NCBI RefSeq assembly: GCF_018390535.1
Contig: NZ_JAHBBW010000001.1
Span: 1 to 64,000 of the forward strand
Direction of reading: 5' to 3'
DNA: 64,000 bases
Source: Bacteroides propionicigenes
GTDB taxonomy: Bacteria; Bacteroidota; Bacteroidia; Bacteroidales; Bacteroidaceae
How positions within the stretch are numbered: position 1 is the first letter of the stretch; the number at the start of each line of letters is the position of its first letter. The translations under genes and the position numbers were made by a program. This document shows positions 28,157-37,286 of the stretch, piece by piece. Below the pieces are notes generated by a model. That model was given only the letters and a program-made list of their open reading frames with translations, was not told the origin of the DNA and did no database searches.

Positions 28157-28831
28157 TCACGACATCAACCCAGCTCTGACAAGTAACCTCTTGACTTGTG
28201 TAATCTGAAACTTGCATCCCTTAGATGTAACAAAGCCTTGCTCATTCAACAGACAAGTCATTTCAGATAATGATTTGCCTTGCATTGACAATGACCGTAA
28301 CAGTGCTATCGCTCTCATGTTATTTGGATTGTTAGTTGCCTTAGCCTTGTTGGTAATGATACTATGCTGAACAGCTTGTTCAAATTTATTCATCAAGTTC
28401 TCTGATTTACCAAGCTGCACACCCCTTGCTTTCTTGGCTTGAAGTGATTGCTTGGTTCTCTGACTGATTAACCCTGCTTCATATTCGGCTATGCTACTGA
28501 TGATATGCAGAATTAGTCTGTTAGCTTGGGGGAAGTCGCAGAACACAATCTCAACATCACTCTCCAACAGCTTGGAAGTAAACGCTACATTCCTTGACAA
28601 CCTATCCAATTTTGCTACGATTAGAATAGAGTTGGTCTTCCTGCACATTGCCAAAGCTGCAAGAAGTTGAGGTCTGTTAGACTTCTTCCCACTCTCTGTC
28701 TCAATATATTCAGCAAGTATGGACTTATTCTTCACATGGTTGTGTATAATCTCCCTTTGGGCTTCCACACCAAGCCCCGATATTTGCTGCTTCATGGTGG
28801 ATTGCCTTAAATATGCTATGTATGTCTTCAT
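28157..28831 (-). CDS. Small serine recombinase (resolvase/invertase family)
   Basis: 224 residues with the catalytic Ser11 in YLRQSTMKQ, the helix around VAKLDRLSRN, and a C-terminal HTH. It is the second serine recombinase in this element and much shorter than the integrase at 34472. It could resolve dimers of an excised circle or invert DNA; no inverted target pair is obvious nearby. Confidence 0.85.
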   Translation of the reverse strand: MKTYIAYLRQSTMKQQISGLGVEAQREIIHNHVKNKSILAEYIETESGKKSNRPQLLAALAMCRKTNSILIVAKLDRLSRNVAFTSKLLESDVEIVFCDFPQANRLILHIISSIAEYEAGLISQRTKQSLQAKKARGVQLGKSENLMNKFEQAVQHSIITNKAKATNNPNNMRAIALLRSLSMQGKSLSEMTCLLNEQGFVTSKGCKFQITQVKRLLVRAGLMS

Positions 28832-28936
28832 AATTCACAACTATTAATAGTTGGTTACAAATGCTGAACGAACATTCAGCTTATGTAAGTAAGGACACCC
28901 AACTTAAAAATTGAATGTCCTTTTTAGGATGATACG

Positions 28937-29380
28937 CTATAACTGTCCTTCATCAGCGAAGCTGTAATATCCATCTGTAAGAATGAGGTGGTCTGTTACT
29001 GTAATTCTCATAAGTCTTGCTGCTTCCTTGACCTGCTTAGTAATATCCATATCCTGCCTACTTGGTTTCAGATTACCGCTTGGATGGTTATGTGCAAGAA
29101 CAAGAGCCACTGAATTGGTAAGCAATGCAGCTTGTAGAATTACTCTTACATCAACAGACGTTTCAGTAATTCCACCCTCTGATATGAGAGTGTAACCTAA
29201 AACTTGGCTGGCTTGATTAAGAAACAGTACTTTGAAGTATTCTTTGTAGCAAATTGTACCCTCCTTATATGTGGGAAGTAAGTATTTATAAGCGTCCTCT
29301 GAACTAACAATCTTATGCAGGTTTTTGAATTTGGGTTTGTAGGATAGTTCCACTTCTCCCACAGTATAATCTATATTCAT
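28937..29380 (-). CDS. RadC-like JAB-domain protein
   Basis: 147 residues covering the RadC JAMM domain: HNHPSG with His97 and His99 and the third ligand Asp110 (HxH-x10-D). The helical N-terminal part of chromosomal RadC is missing, as in most mobile-element copies. JAMM proteins of this kind are common in Bacteroides elements; their substrate is unknown. Confidence 0.85.
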   Translation of the reverse strand: MNIDYTVGEVELSYKPKFKNLHKIVSSEDAYKYLLPTYKEGTICYKEYFKVLFLNQASQVLGYTLISEGGITETSVDVRVILQAALLTNSVALVLAHNHPSGNLKPSRQDMDITKQVKEAARLMRITVTDHLILTDGYYSFADEGQL

Positions 29381-29454
29381 ATTGTATGATATTTAAAAGT
29401 TGGTAGAAATAAAGAAAGGACAACTAACTGAATAGCTGCCCTTTCCTCTCTCAA

Positions 29455-30486
29455 TCAACAATCCACTCTGCCCAAGAACCAAGCGTATTCACTATCTCCT
29501 AATTTGGCACGTTGGATGCCTTGTACAAACTCTGTGCAGTTAAGATTCCTCTCCAAGAAGTTATCTATGTAACTTGACTTCACAGAACCATTGAGCAAGT
29601 TAAGTAACTGCCAACCTGTAATGCTGTCCCCTGTACTCTTGAAGTTCGCATCAGAAACGAATGCTCTGCAAGCTGCATTAATCTGACTGTCTCCCAACAA
29701 TAGACGAGGCAAGCGTTTCTGCTGGTTGGGTGTAAGAGCTTGATATAATCTCATCCTGCCTATTATTTGGCAGAACTCGCTTGTGGAGATTGACATTTGT
29801 CCAAGTGCCCTTAACAGATGCAAGTCCTTAGATGGGTTGTAAGCATGGAACAGATTCAATGCTGCTGCATATAACTCCTGTGTACTTAGAACTTCTATCT
29901 TATCCTGCAAGCCGTCAGTGGTGAGCATGAGATTAGAGCACACACGATTCCTAAAGCCTATGAAGATTTTAAATCTCTCAACAGATTTCTTACTGTACAG
30001 GTTAATCTCGTTATATGCCCTTACTCCACCAATGGATAATGCCAAACGATTACCGTATTCATCATGTACGATGGATGGGATTTCAAAACAGAAGCACATT
30101 CTCTGATAGAACAAAGTCTTCTCTTCATCTGTCAGTTCAGATGCTTTCTTACCTAATGCACTTGGGATTCTACCATTGATAGGGTGTGAGATTCTAATCT
30201 CTGGCATATCAAACTGCTCTCCATTGAAGTAGTCTTTGGCAGCATCCACCACTGCACCTATAAAGGATTGGTGGCTGATGGTTTCCTCCATTGACGCAAA
30301 ACTGGGAATGATGCAGCCCTGTTGTAAGTGCTGCAAGGTTACTTCCTGCGTGTTGGCTTCAATGAAATGGTTTACTCTCTTGGGTGCTGCAACTTCTTCC
30401 ACAATGATTGCTTCTTCTGCAAACTCACCCATGTTTAATGATTCTCTACGCTGTGCCATAGCTGGCATAATTACTAAATTTCTCAT
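29455..30486 (-). CDS. DUF3871-family protein
   Basis: 343 residues. Marks of the family are a Phe-Ile-Glu-Ala-Asn-Thr segment near residue 40, the SHPINGRIPSALGK motif and IGGVRAYNEINLYSKK. DUF3871 proteins are found on Bacteroidetes plasmids and integrated elements and have no established function. The gene is 74 bp upstream of the radC-like gene on the same strand. Confidence 0.7.
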   Translation of the reverse strand: MRNLVIMPAMAQRRESLNMGEFAEEAIIVEEVAAPKRVNHFIEANTQEVTLQHLQQGCIIPSFASMEETISHQSFIGAVVDAAKDYFNGEQFDMPEIRISHPINGRIPSALGKKASELTDEEKTLFYQRMCFCFEIPSIVHDEYGNRLALSIGGVRAYNEINLYSKKSVERFKIFIGFRNRVCSNLMLTTDGLQDKIEVLSTQELYAAALNLFHAYNPSKDLHLLRALGQMSISTSEFCQIIGRMRLYQALTPNQQKRLPRLLLGDSQINAACRAFVSDANFKSTGDSITGWQLLNLLNGSVKSSYIDNFLERNLNCTEFVQGIQRAKLGDSEYAWFLGRVDC

Positions 30487-30845
30487 AATGAAATTGAATT
30501 AAATGATTATTGATTGAATGGATTTAACAAGAACAAACCCAAAACACAAGTGAATTACTTCGCTTGCATCTTAGGCTGTTCTATGTCTTTCCCTAAAGAT
30601 TCTTTCAAAGGAAGTTGAGAGTAATAGTAATTTATTGGTAGGTTGTGGCAATAGTGCATCGTGCCTGTTCTCTGATTAAATAAGAATGCTTATTCCTGTC
30701 AGCTATTAGGCTACATTACTAAAGCATTCTTTTTATTTAAGAGCCAATGAGGGGGTGTTTATGTGGGTAGGGGTGTCTTGTGCATAACTCTTTAGAATTG
30801 GAAATGCTGCCAACAGTATGCTTATTAATGGTTGCTTAGACTGAT
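30487..30845. other. Intergenic region without recognised content
   Basis: About 360 bp between the DUF3871 gene and the small 46-residue gene. I see no open frame with a plausible start, and only weak T-rich tracts that might hold the minus-strand promoter for DUF3871. Confidence 0.4.
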
Positions 30846-30986
30846 TCATAAGAATAGGTCTGGCAGTTCTTCTTTGTCTTTTATCTCTTGCTTCCTGCCT
30901 ACCAATCCACTTGATAATGATTTCATAAGAGCGTGTATATTCTTAACTCCCTCAAAGTCATTCTCCTTGTACTTCTTGTAAATCAT
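30846..30986 (-). CDS. Small protein coupled to the winged-helix gene, 46 residues
   Basis: Short charged frame (starting MIYKKYKENDFEGVKN, ending ELPDLFL). Its ATG overlaps the TGA of the upstream gene in an ATGA arrangement, which points to translational coupling. No known family. Found by reading the sequence directly. Confidence 0.5.
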   Translation of the reverse strand: MIYKKYKENDFEGVKNIHALMKSLSSGLVGRKQEIKDKEELPDLFL

Positions 30987-31621
30987 GCACTCCCTTGAAA
31001 TGGGGTTCCTCTGCTCTCGTTAAATGCTATCATGTGTTCAAAGGCAGCTTGCACTTCCTCCACATATTTATCTTTGGGTAAGTCTATAATAAGACCTTTG
31101 GCTTTTAATATGATTGAATCTCCAACTTCGTCCAATAAGTCCATATCCCTTAGTTGGTCTATATAGCTGGAGATAGTGCCATGCCCCATGTGAATTAGCT
31201 CTTTCAGTTTTCTTACAGATAAGGTAATAGTATGACTGTGTGGCTCTGCTGCACTGAACAGTTTAAGGATGAATCCTCTGAGTTTTAAATCCAAAGTATT
31301 GTTATATGAATCATAGAACTCCCTGTCAATTCTTCTGTAATGCCCAAAACTGACAGGAGAGAATATATAATCAGTCCAAGTTCTGTCATTCCTGCCACTA
31401 TCCTTGTTCTGTATGGTAACTTCCCCTGTAGCTCTTAACTTGTCATTAAATGGTTTGGAACTCTTACCACCATTATAGTTGGCAGGTTTATCACCAACGA
31501 ATGATGCAAGTTGGTCTATCGTGGTGTCAGTAGTCAATGTATATTTGTCTGCTGTCAGTAGTAACACGTATGTCCTGTAAACATCAGTGCAACCCAATTT
31601 CTGAATCAGATTATTGCTCAT
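30983..31621 (-). CDS. Winged-helix, replication-initiator-like protein
   Basis: About 212 residues from the Met at 31621; a longer frame starts at 31666. The pattern of helices and the segments SVRKLKELIHMGHGTISSYIDQLRDM and DEVGDSIILKAKGLII read as a winged-helix domain. The size and the YRTYVLLLTADKYTLTTDTTIDQLA start recall plasmid replication or helix-turn-helix regulator proteins. Given the DnaA-box-like region in the same element, a replication role is possible but unproven. Confidence 0.45.
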   Translation of the reverse strand: MSNNLIQKLGCTDVYRTYVLLLTADKYTLTTDTTIDQLASFVGDKPANYNGGKSSKPFNDKLRATGEVTIQNKDSGRNDRTWTDYIFSPVSFGHYRRIDREFYDSYNNTLDLKLRGFILKLFSAAEPHSHTITLSVRKLKELIHMGHGTISSYIDQLRDMDLLDEVGDSIILKAKGLIIDLPKDKYVEEVQAAFEHMIAFNESRGTPFQGSA

Positions 31622-31805
31622 TACTGTATATTTCTTGAATGGTAGTTTCATAAGGCAATCGCTCAATATGTCTGATTAAAATGATTTGGTTGGTCTTTAA
31701 TAAGAATCTCACTTTAGAGGAACTTAATCTGTTGGATTTCCTAAGCTCGCTCAGTTTGTCATAAAAATTGTTATTATAAATCCACATATCATCGGTTTTA
31801 TTCAC
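31611..31805 (-). CDS. Small hypothetical protein, 64 residues
   Basis: Starts MNKTDDMWIYNNNFYDKL. The end overlaps the preferred start of the next gene by 11 nt, consistent with an operon. No family recognised. Confidence 0.4.
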   Translation of the reverse strand: MNKTDDMWIYNNNFYDKLSELRKSNRLSSSKVRFLLKTNQIILIRHIERLPYETTIQEIYSNEQ

Positions 31806-31973
31806 TCCCAGCTTACAGATTACCTGTGCGGTGTCCTTTAGGACATTGCATGGGTCTTATTGGATTGTAATGTAGGAGTGTAGAGATGGGGTGTTTAGGC
31901 ACGGGGTAAAAAGTGAATAAGCACACCCCAAAGATTTAACAATATGAATCTCTCTGCTGCAAATTTTATCTTG

Positions 31974-32147
31974 TCAGTAAGCCAGCTTCTGCAATGATAT
32001 ATAATAGGTAGCAACCTTTCCATTCTTCTTTCTCCTTGTCTTTAGATAGTTATTAAGATTAGCCCATAATCCAATATGGACTTTATTATCTTTTACTCCC
32101 TGTTTAAGAGCCTTAGCCCTTATCTGCTCATAAGTAAATTCTTCCAT
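31974..32147 (-). CDS. Small hypothetical protein, 57 residues
   Basis: Basic protein starting MEEFTYEQIRAKALKQG and ending TYYISLQKLAY. A longer frame to 32261 adds 38 residues that look non-coding. It resembles short element proteins with a helix-rich, possibly DNA-binding fold; no family assigned. Confidence 0.4.
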   Translation of the reverse strand: MEEFTYEQIRAKALKQGVKDNKVHIGLWANLNNYLKTRRKKNGKVATYYISLQKLAY

Positions 32148-32378
32148 TTTAGATATGCTGAATAGTTTATAGTCCGTCAATCTATGCGGTGGAATTATCT
32201 GTCTGTGGTAATGTAAAGGTAAGAACTTCACAGGTGGGGAACTAATGATAAGACCACACATTTAAGAATCAGACTTTAGACTATTCAGAATGTTTAAAAA
32301 CTTGTATGCCCTATATGTTTTGGGGAGTGAGATAAGAGACCTGCACCAATTTGTTAGTGCAGGCTCTTGGCAGAATCT

Positions 32379-33290
32379 TTACTGTTCCTCTGAATGTCTG
32401 CTGACAGCTTCTTCTACAACTTCTCTAATCTCTGAAATGTACTTGTCAGATTTAATCTTTGAAATGCGTTCTACATCTGCTGGTTCCAGTTTGTTAATCA
32501 TTTGGCAAACAATCTCTACACCATCTGCGCCATTCGTCCATTTACCTGTCTGCTCATCAATAAACCAATCAATGAAATATTTGTGGGAGAGATAACTATG
32601 TTTAAAACCTCTACTTCTTGCAGTCTCCAATATCTTCCTTGCACGCTCAATGTTGGCAGTAGGCAAGCATTCTGTACCATCTTCCATGCTCTGTGCCAGC
32701 TTTGCCTTATCAAGACTTGTATTGAAAGTAACCAGCTTGCTGATGGTGGAAACAGGATAACCTGTTTTAGGTAAGCCGTCATTGGATTTAACAGACTTCA
32801 TATCAGTTAGTTCTTTGGCAAACTGTAACAATTCACTGTTGGGGTTACACAATGCTGCACCTGTAACATAGTCTTTACCATCCCAAATGATTGAGGTCTT
32901 GTTCAGTTCAGAGATAAGCTTCTTTATGGTCTTGTTCTTATTATTCAGTGCGTACATTACCATGATGTCAGTGGGAGCATAAGAAGTATTGTCCTTCTCA
33001 TCCAACTTTCTTAATTCCATGATGGAAGTATATCTGTGCTGTCCTTCAATAATAACCACATAGTCTGCCACTTCCTCTGCTGGGACTTCCTTGCCTGTTT
33101 CATAATCCAACATGGTCAAGCCCTCTTTAGCCGCTTCTTCTCCATCTACAATGATGATGGGCGTTAATTGACCGCATTCTTTGATGGAAACCATCTTCTG
33201 TTTGAGGTTCTTCTTGTTAATGGCTCTGTTACCGCTTACGAATGCTACTTTCTTACCCAGCTCATTGATTGAAATAATGTTCGTTCTCAT
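32379..33290 (-). CDS. ParB-N-domain (sulfiredoxin-like fold) protein
   Basis: 303 residues. The N-terminal ParB/Srx-type domain is marked by QLTPIIIVDG near 41-50 and IIEGQHRYTSIMELR at about 80-94, the nucleotide-binding box. The C-terminal half is helical and not recognised. No ParA partner is nearby, so it may be a stand-alone regulator, partition-like or replication protein of the serine element. Confidence 0.7.
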   Translation of the reverse strand: MRTNIISINELGKKVAFVSGNRAINKKNLKQKMVSIKECGQLTPIIIVDGEEAAKEGLTMLDYETGKEVPAEEVADYVVIIEGQHRYTSIMELRKLDEKDNTSYAPTDIMVMYALNNKNKTIKKLISELNKTSIIWDGKDYVTGAALCNPNSELLQFAKELTDMKSVKSNDGLPKTGYPVSTISKLVTFNTSLDKAKLAQSMEDGTECLPTANIERARKILETARSRGFKHSYLSHKYFIDWFIDEQTGKWTNGADGVEIVCQMINKLEPADVERISKIKSDKYISEIREVVEEAVSRHSEEQ

Positions 33291-33529
33291 GTCTTGCTTG
33301 CAGTTTTTAGACTGGTGCGCTCCAGCTTTAATTGATTTTGATGTTGCAAAGGTGAGAACTTTGGAGAGATTTAAGAGAGAGTAAAATTTTAGTGGAATTG
33401 GTTCTCTCTTTACTTGTCCGCATTACAAGTCCTGTTCCTTTGACGCTGCAAAGATGGGGAGAAGCCATGAGAATTAGCGAGAGTAAAGTTAAGGGAGAAG
33501 TTACTCTCCCTTATATAAAACATTGATTA

Positions 33530-34432
33530 TTAGTAGATATTATTATGCACGTCCCAATTCATATTCTTGTTCTTGCTTAAATATCCTTTTAGTGTGGTCT
33601 TGCTGACGAGGAAGTCTTCATTATCAGATATTCCTGTAAGATAGACAAGCTGTGATATTAGGAAGGTTACATTATATGCGTTCCTTTCACCTTTCCTGTA
33701 ATTGGAGAATGAGGGTGAGAGGGTATCAAAGAACAGTTGGAATCTCTGGGCAAAGAGGCATATTCTCTTGGTTGTGCTTGCCGTTGTCTGCTTCTTGGTT
33801 GGATGGTAGCTTACCATTTCAATATTATCATTCAGATGTTCTGTATCAAATTCATTCTTTGGTTTTAAATCATCCAAATGCTCTTGACAGCATTTCAGAA
33901 TAAACTTGATGGCATTGGCTGTCTCTATGGTATGTATGGATTTACCGTTTACTTGCAAGGACAAAGACAGTTCTTCTTTAAAGGTGATGTGTTCAGTTAA
34001 TGGATTGGCATTGGGATTCTCTTCATATTGGGTGATGGTTTGAAGCAACTTATCCACTTCATTGGAAGGAGAATCACCACGTTCAAACGCCTGCCAACAT
34101 TCACCGTCCACATAGTCCCATATAAACAGTATGGCAAACCAAAACTTATTAATATCCAACTGCAAGGCTGATATGGCTTTCTTGATTTCTATATTGTTCT
34201 TATAGTCCTCATAGGTAAGAGGTGTTTTAATCAGCCGTTCGTTGTATCTTCTTTTAAAGGTGGATATGGCGCAACTGCCCTCCAATGCAAACCTTTCATC
34301 TATAATCTTTGGTTCTGCTGGGTGTATCAGCATGGCAAAGTCCCAAACATAATCTAATATTATATCTTCTTCCCTTGCATCAGTAGTAGGGTAAACTGCA
34401 TCTATATTGGTAAACTTATCTATTGGATTCAT
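33530..34432 (-). CDS. Hypothetical protein, 300 residues
   Basis: Soluble, acidic protein without recognised motifs, 39 bp downstream of the large serine recombinase on the same strand. The C-terminal segment NAYNVTFLISQLVYLTGISDNEDFL suggests an all-helical fold. Possibly an accessory or directionality factor of the recombinase by position alone. Confidence 0.4.
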   Translation of the reverse strand: MNPIDKFTNIDAVYPTTDAREEDIILDYVWDFAMLIHPAEPKIIDERFALEGSCAISTFKRRYNERLIKTPLTYEDYKNNIEIKKAISALQLDINKFWFAILFIWDYVDGECWQAFERGDSPSNEVDKLLQTITQYEENPNANPLTEHITFKEELSLSLQVNGKSIHTIETANAIKFILKCCQEHLDDLKPKNEFDTEHLNDNIEMVSYHPTKKQTTASTTKRICLFAQRFQLFFDTLSPSFSNYRKGERNAYNVTFLISQLVYLTGISDNEDFLVSKTTLKGYLSKNKNMNWDVHNNIY

Positions 34433-34471
34433 GGTCTATAATCTATTTGGTTCAACAACTATATAAGTGAT

Positions 34472-36199
34472 TTATTGATTCTCATAATAACGCCTGTTCT
34501 TTGGAATATCAAACATCTTTACAAAAGCTGTAATGGAATATTCCTTAGTGACGGTTTCTAATGAAAGTTCTAAGGACTTGGAGTCTTTCATTGTCATTAT
34601 GCAGCCCAATCGCTTCTCTGTATCAACCCAAACACTCTGTGATGGATAGAATATCGTATAGTATTGATAGCCTTTGGATTTGTAACCAATGTAAACCTCC
34701 TGTCCTGTCTTGAAAGTGACCACCACTAAAGAATATGCAGAATCTTCACCATATATAATTATGTGGTCAATAACCTTATGAATAAGTTCGTACCGTTCCA
34801 TATCATCAGTAATGCTATCTACAAGAACTTTCTCGTTGGATAACGAATTGATAGCTTCTATCTTGCTCTCACAGGACAGAATCAGTTTGTTCAGCCTGTC
34901 TTTCTCATATTGGTACTTCTTGGATTCCTTATCCAAAGATGCGGCTTCCTTTATCTTGTTGATATATAAGTCTGGCATATTGGGCATTTCACGCTTGATG
35001 TCAATTGCAGCGTTTACAATGGCATTGGCTTGCGCTGTTAAATCTGCCAATTTCCCTTCTATGCCCATAAGTAACTTCTGGTGGGTTTCAATCTCCTGCC
35101 TTAACGGTTCTTCTTGCTCTTGGGCTTTGCCTGTGGCTAATTCCTGTGAGAACAGCAGCTTTACCAATTCCCAAACAATCTTCTCTATTCTTGTAGCTTT
35201 TATAGCCTTACTGAAACAGGCTGGCTTATTCTTGGATTTCATGTGCTTGTCATGGCAGACATATAAGTCCCTGCCACCCTCATAGGTATATTTAATCTTG
35301 CAGTAAGGACAATGAATCAATCCTCTTAATAATTGAAAGTGTTTGACACCTGTACTCTTACTTCTAAAAGCCCTCCCTTTCATCTTCTCCCTTGACAGGT
35401 CAAATAATTCAGCAGAAACAATGGCAGGGGTTTTGACTGTGGCAACCTCAATAGGTCTCTTGTATCTCTTACCTTTCTTGGGTTCAGTACCTTTAAGCAT
35501 ATATTCAGCTTCACCCTTATAGACAGGATTAGCCAGCATGGAATTGATTGTTCCCATAGTCCATATTTTAGTCTTACTTCTTGTGGGGATATTTTCTGCA
35601 TTCAGCATGAGGGCTATCCTTGCACTTGAATAACCGTTGGCTGAGAGTTCTATAACCCGTCTGACCGTCTTGGCTTCCTCCTCATTTATGCTTAACCGTT
35701 TGGTCTCTGTGCTGTAATCATAGCCATAAGGGGCTTTATAGGTGTAACTGTTTCCTTCTTTAAGAATCTTGTTCTTCTTAGACGAAATGCTTCGTGCTTT
35801 AAGGGTAGCCACTTCCTGCTCTGCAATCATAGCGATTATGCCAATAATGAATTTGGTGTTCCTGTCTTCCTCTCCATTCTCGTCCAATGTCCTAAGATTC
35901 TCTTTCTTGGCATAGACACATATCCCTTTCTTGGTAAAATGTTCAATCTGCTGTTGGAGATAGAGAGACCTCCTACTAAGTCTTGACAATTCCCAAACCA
36001 AGACTATATCAATATCGTCTTTAGTCAGTTCCTTTAACTTGGCAAACTCTGGTCTGTCATCATTAAACCCGCTTTCCTTTTCTTCAAAGACATGGGTTAT
36101 CTCTATGCTCATATATTTGGCATATTCCTTTAATTCGTTTGTCTGCCTGTTGTAGTCTTGGTCTAAGGTAGAAACACGTGAATAAATTGCACCTCTCAT
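34472..36199 (-). CDS. Large serine recombinase (integrase of the serine element)
   Basis: 575 residues. Resolvase domain with nucleophile Ser10 (YSRVSTLDQ), Arg-rich LSRLSRRS, recombinase domain (KAPYGYDYS and following), a zinc-ribbon Cys pair (CPYCKIKY) with a partner pair downstream, and a coiled-coil segment around residues 380-480. This order is that of phage and ICE large serine integrases. It lies 64 bp from the right junction, reading inward. It should catalyse excision that restores the GI-2 integrase gene. Confidence 0.92.
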   Translation of the reverse strand: MRGAIYSRVSTLDQDYNRQTNELKEYAKYMSIEITHVFEEKESGFNDDRPEFAKLKELTKDDIDIVLVWELSRLSRRSLYLQQQIEHFTKKGICVYAKKENLRTLDENGEEDRNTKFIIGIIAMIAEQEVATLKARSISSKKNKILKEGNSYTYKAPYGYDYSTETKRLSINEEEAKTVRRVIELSANGYSSARIALMLNAENIPTRSKTKIWTMGTINSMLANPVYKGEAEYMLKGTEPKKGKRYKRPIEVATVKTPAIVSAELFDLSREKMKGRAFRSKSTGVKHFQLLRGLIHCPYCKIKYTYEGGRDLYVCHDKHMKSKNKPACFSKAIKATRIEKIVWELVKLLFSQELATGKAQEQEEPLRQEIETHQKLLMGIEGKLADLTAQANAIVNAAIDIKREMPNMPDLYINKIKEAASLDKESKKYQYEKDRLNKLILSCESKIEAINSLSNEKVLVDSITDDMERYELIHKVIDHIIIYGEDSAYSLVVVTFKTGQEVYIGYKSKGYQYYTIFYPSQSVWVDTEKRLGCIMTMKDSKSLELSLETVTKEYSITAFVKMFDIPKNRRYYENQ

Positions 36200-36262
36200 A
36201 TTCTTGATTATTAAGTTGGTGCAAACTTAAGAAATAATAGTCGTACCTGCAAATGTGTTATT

Positions 36263-36355
36263 AAAATGACGCAGCAATATGCAAAAGTATTAGATCAGAG
36301 TATTCTCCGAGATATGCAGAATGTACGGGAGAGCTTCTCTACTAAAACCACCTAA
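36263..36355 (+). pseudogene. GI-2 tyrosine integrase, 3' part with catalytic Tyr
   Basis: Thirty codons from KMTQQYAKVLDQSILRDM to the stop, matching the last part of the GI-1 integrase. Lacks a start. In frame with 24196-25335 if the serine element is removed. Confidence 0.88.
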
Positions 36356-36420
36356 AGATGAAAACGGCTACCCAATCCATTCGGACGGTAGCCGTTTCTC
36401 CATCTTCATCATATTAAAGA

Positions 36421-36729
36421 CTAAAGAGAATAATCTTCTATATTATAGGCAGAACGAAACCTATCCTCCAAAATCTCCCTAATATCCGATTCACGGAACA
36501 GCACTTTGCCCGGAAGTTGAATAAAAGGGAAAATGCCATCATCCCGATAATACTGCAAAGTCCTACGGCTAATTTTGAGTATAGAACAAAGTTCTTCGCT
36601 TGTCAGATACCGTTCACCCTCAAACATGGGCTTATTATTCTTCAATGCATATTCTATATAAGGTAAAGCCCTATCTAACGATTGCAATAATTCTTGGCTA
36701 TCCTCATTCGTGTATAAATCCATAAGCAA
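36421..36729 (-). CDS. Excisionase-type helix-turn-helix protein
   Basis: 102 residues, HTH segment YLTSEELCSILKISRRTLQYYRDD followed by LPGKVLFRESDIREIL. Close in layout to the GI-1 protein at 8734. It directly follows the next HTH gene without a gap, so the two are co-translated. Confidence 0.75.
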   Translation of the reverse strand: MLMDLYTNEDSQELLQSLDRALPYIEYALKNNKPMFEGERYLTSEELCSILKISRRTLQYYRDDGIFPFIQLPGKVLFRESDIREILEDRFRSAYNIEDYSL

Positions 36730-37026
36730 TTATTCTTTAGTGGTTACTTTTATTCTACCTAAATCCAATAGTTTTTGTACTTCGGCAACCTTATAATATA
36801 CTTTCTTGCCAACAGTCGAAAAAGAAAGTTTGCCACTCTCACGTAAAGACTGTAATGTTCGCAAAGGAATATTTAAGGAAGCTGCCAATGTCCTACCCTC
36901 TATCCATTCTTTCTCAATACACATATCAGAGGGAGATAAAGAAATATTATCTGCCAATGATATAATCTGTTCCAGCTTCTTTCTAAAAAAATCGAAGGAA
37001 ACTCTCTCTATTGCTACTATATCCAT
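36730..37026 (-). CDS. Helix-turn-helix protein, partner of 36421
   Basis: 98 residues from MDIVAIERVSFDFF, with an HTH (RTLAASLNIPLRTLQSLRESG) and a VGKKVYYKVAEVQKLL wing. A longer frame to 37059 is less likely since a promoter is at 37108-37138 and homologues start at this Met. Confidence 0.7.
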   Translation of the reverse strand: MDIVAIERVSFDFFRKKLEQIISLADNISLSPSDMCIEKEWIEGRTLAASLNIPLRTLQSLRESGKLSFSTVGKKVYYKVAEVQKLLDLGRIKVTTKE

Positions 37027-37107
37027 ATATAAATTACTTTTCAAAATTCTTTTTCTCAATCCTTTTCTTTTAGCTTAAGTTTTCCAGAACTTAATATGAA
37101 ACATTGA

Positions 37108-37223
37108 CAAAGGTAAGTTCCGTATTTAGCCTGTTCAAGTCCAAGTCTTCGGTTTAGATAAAAATCTTCCTCTCATTAACATTCGAGCGTATTTTTATCT
37201 AAAGACTTGCACAGACTAAATAC
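37108..37223 (-). promoter_or_regulatory. Promoter overlapped by a large nested inverted repeat
   Basis: Minus-strand TACCTTTG (37108-37115), 20-nt spacer, TTG (37136-37138). Upstream, three paired segments nest: GTATTTAG/CTAAATAC (37122-37129, 37216-37223), CAAGTC/GACTTG, and TTTAGATAAAAAT/ATTTTTATCTAAA (37153-37165, 37191-37203). The outer stem overlaps the spacer, so the structure could act as terminator for the upstream gene and as operator for this one. Confidence 0.55.
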
Positions 37224-37286
37224 TTCACTGGAAAAGTCAATGATTCAAATTAAATTCCGAAAAACAATGTTTTCGAGGACGGCACG

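Larger units (their letters stand above)
25336..36262. mobile_element. Serine-recombinase integrative element inserted in the GI-2 integrase gene
   Basis: A 10.93-kb insert. Left junction ATATT then TTAACATTAGCAGGTACTACTA; right junction TAGTCGTACCTGCAAATGTG then TTATT and AAAATG. The bases ATT are common to both junctions, as expected for a crossover core of 2-3 bp. Joining right end to left end gives an imperfect palindrome with CGTACCTGC and GCAGGTACt arms 24 nt across, like an attP of large serine integrases. All protein genes inside lie on the minus strand. No mobilization or conjugation genes are recognisable. Confidence 0.85.

Noticed and set aside
34812..35285. 157-residue plus-strand frame opposite the serine recombinase
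   Set aside because: Shadow of the coiled-coil and zinc-ribbon part of the recombinase; no start or promoter context.
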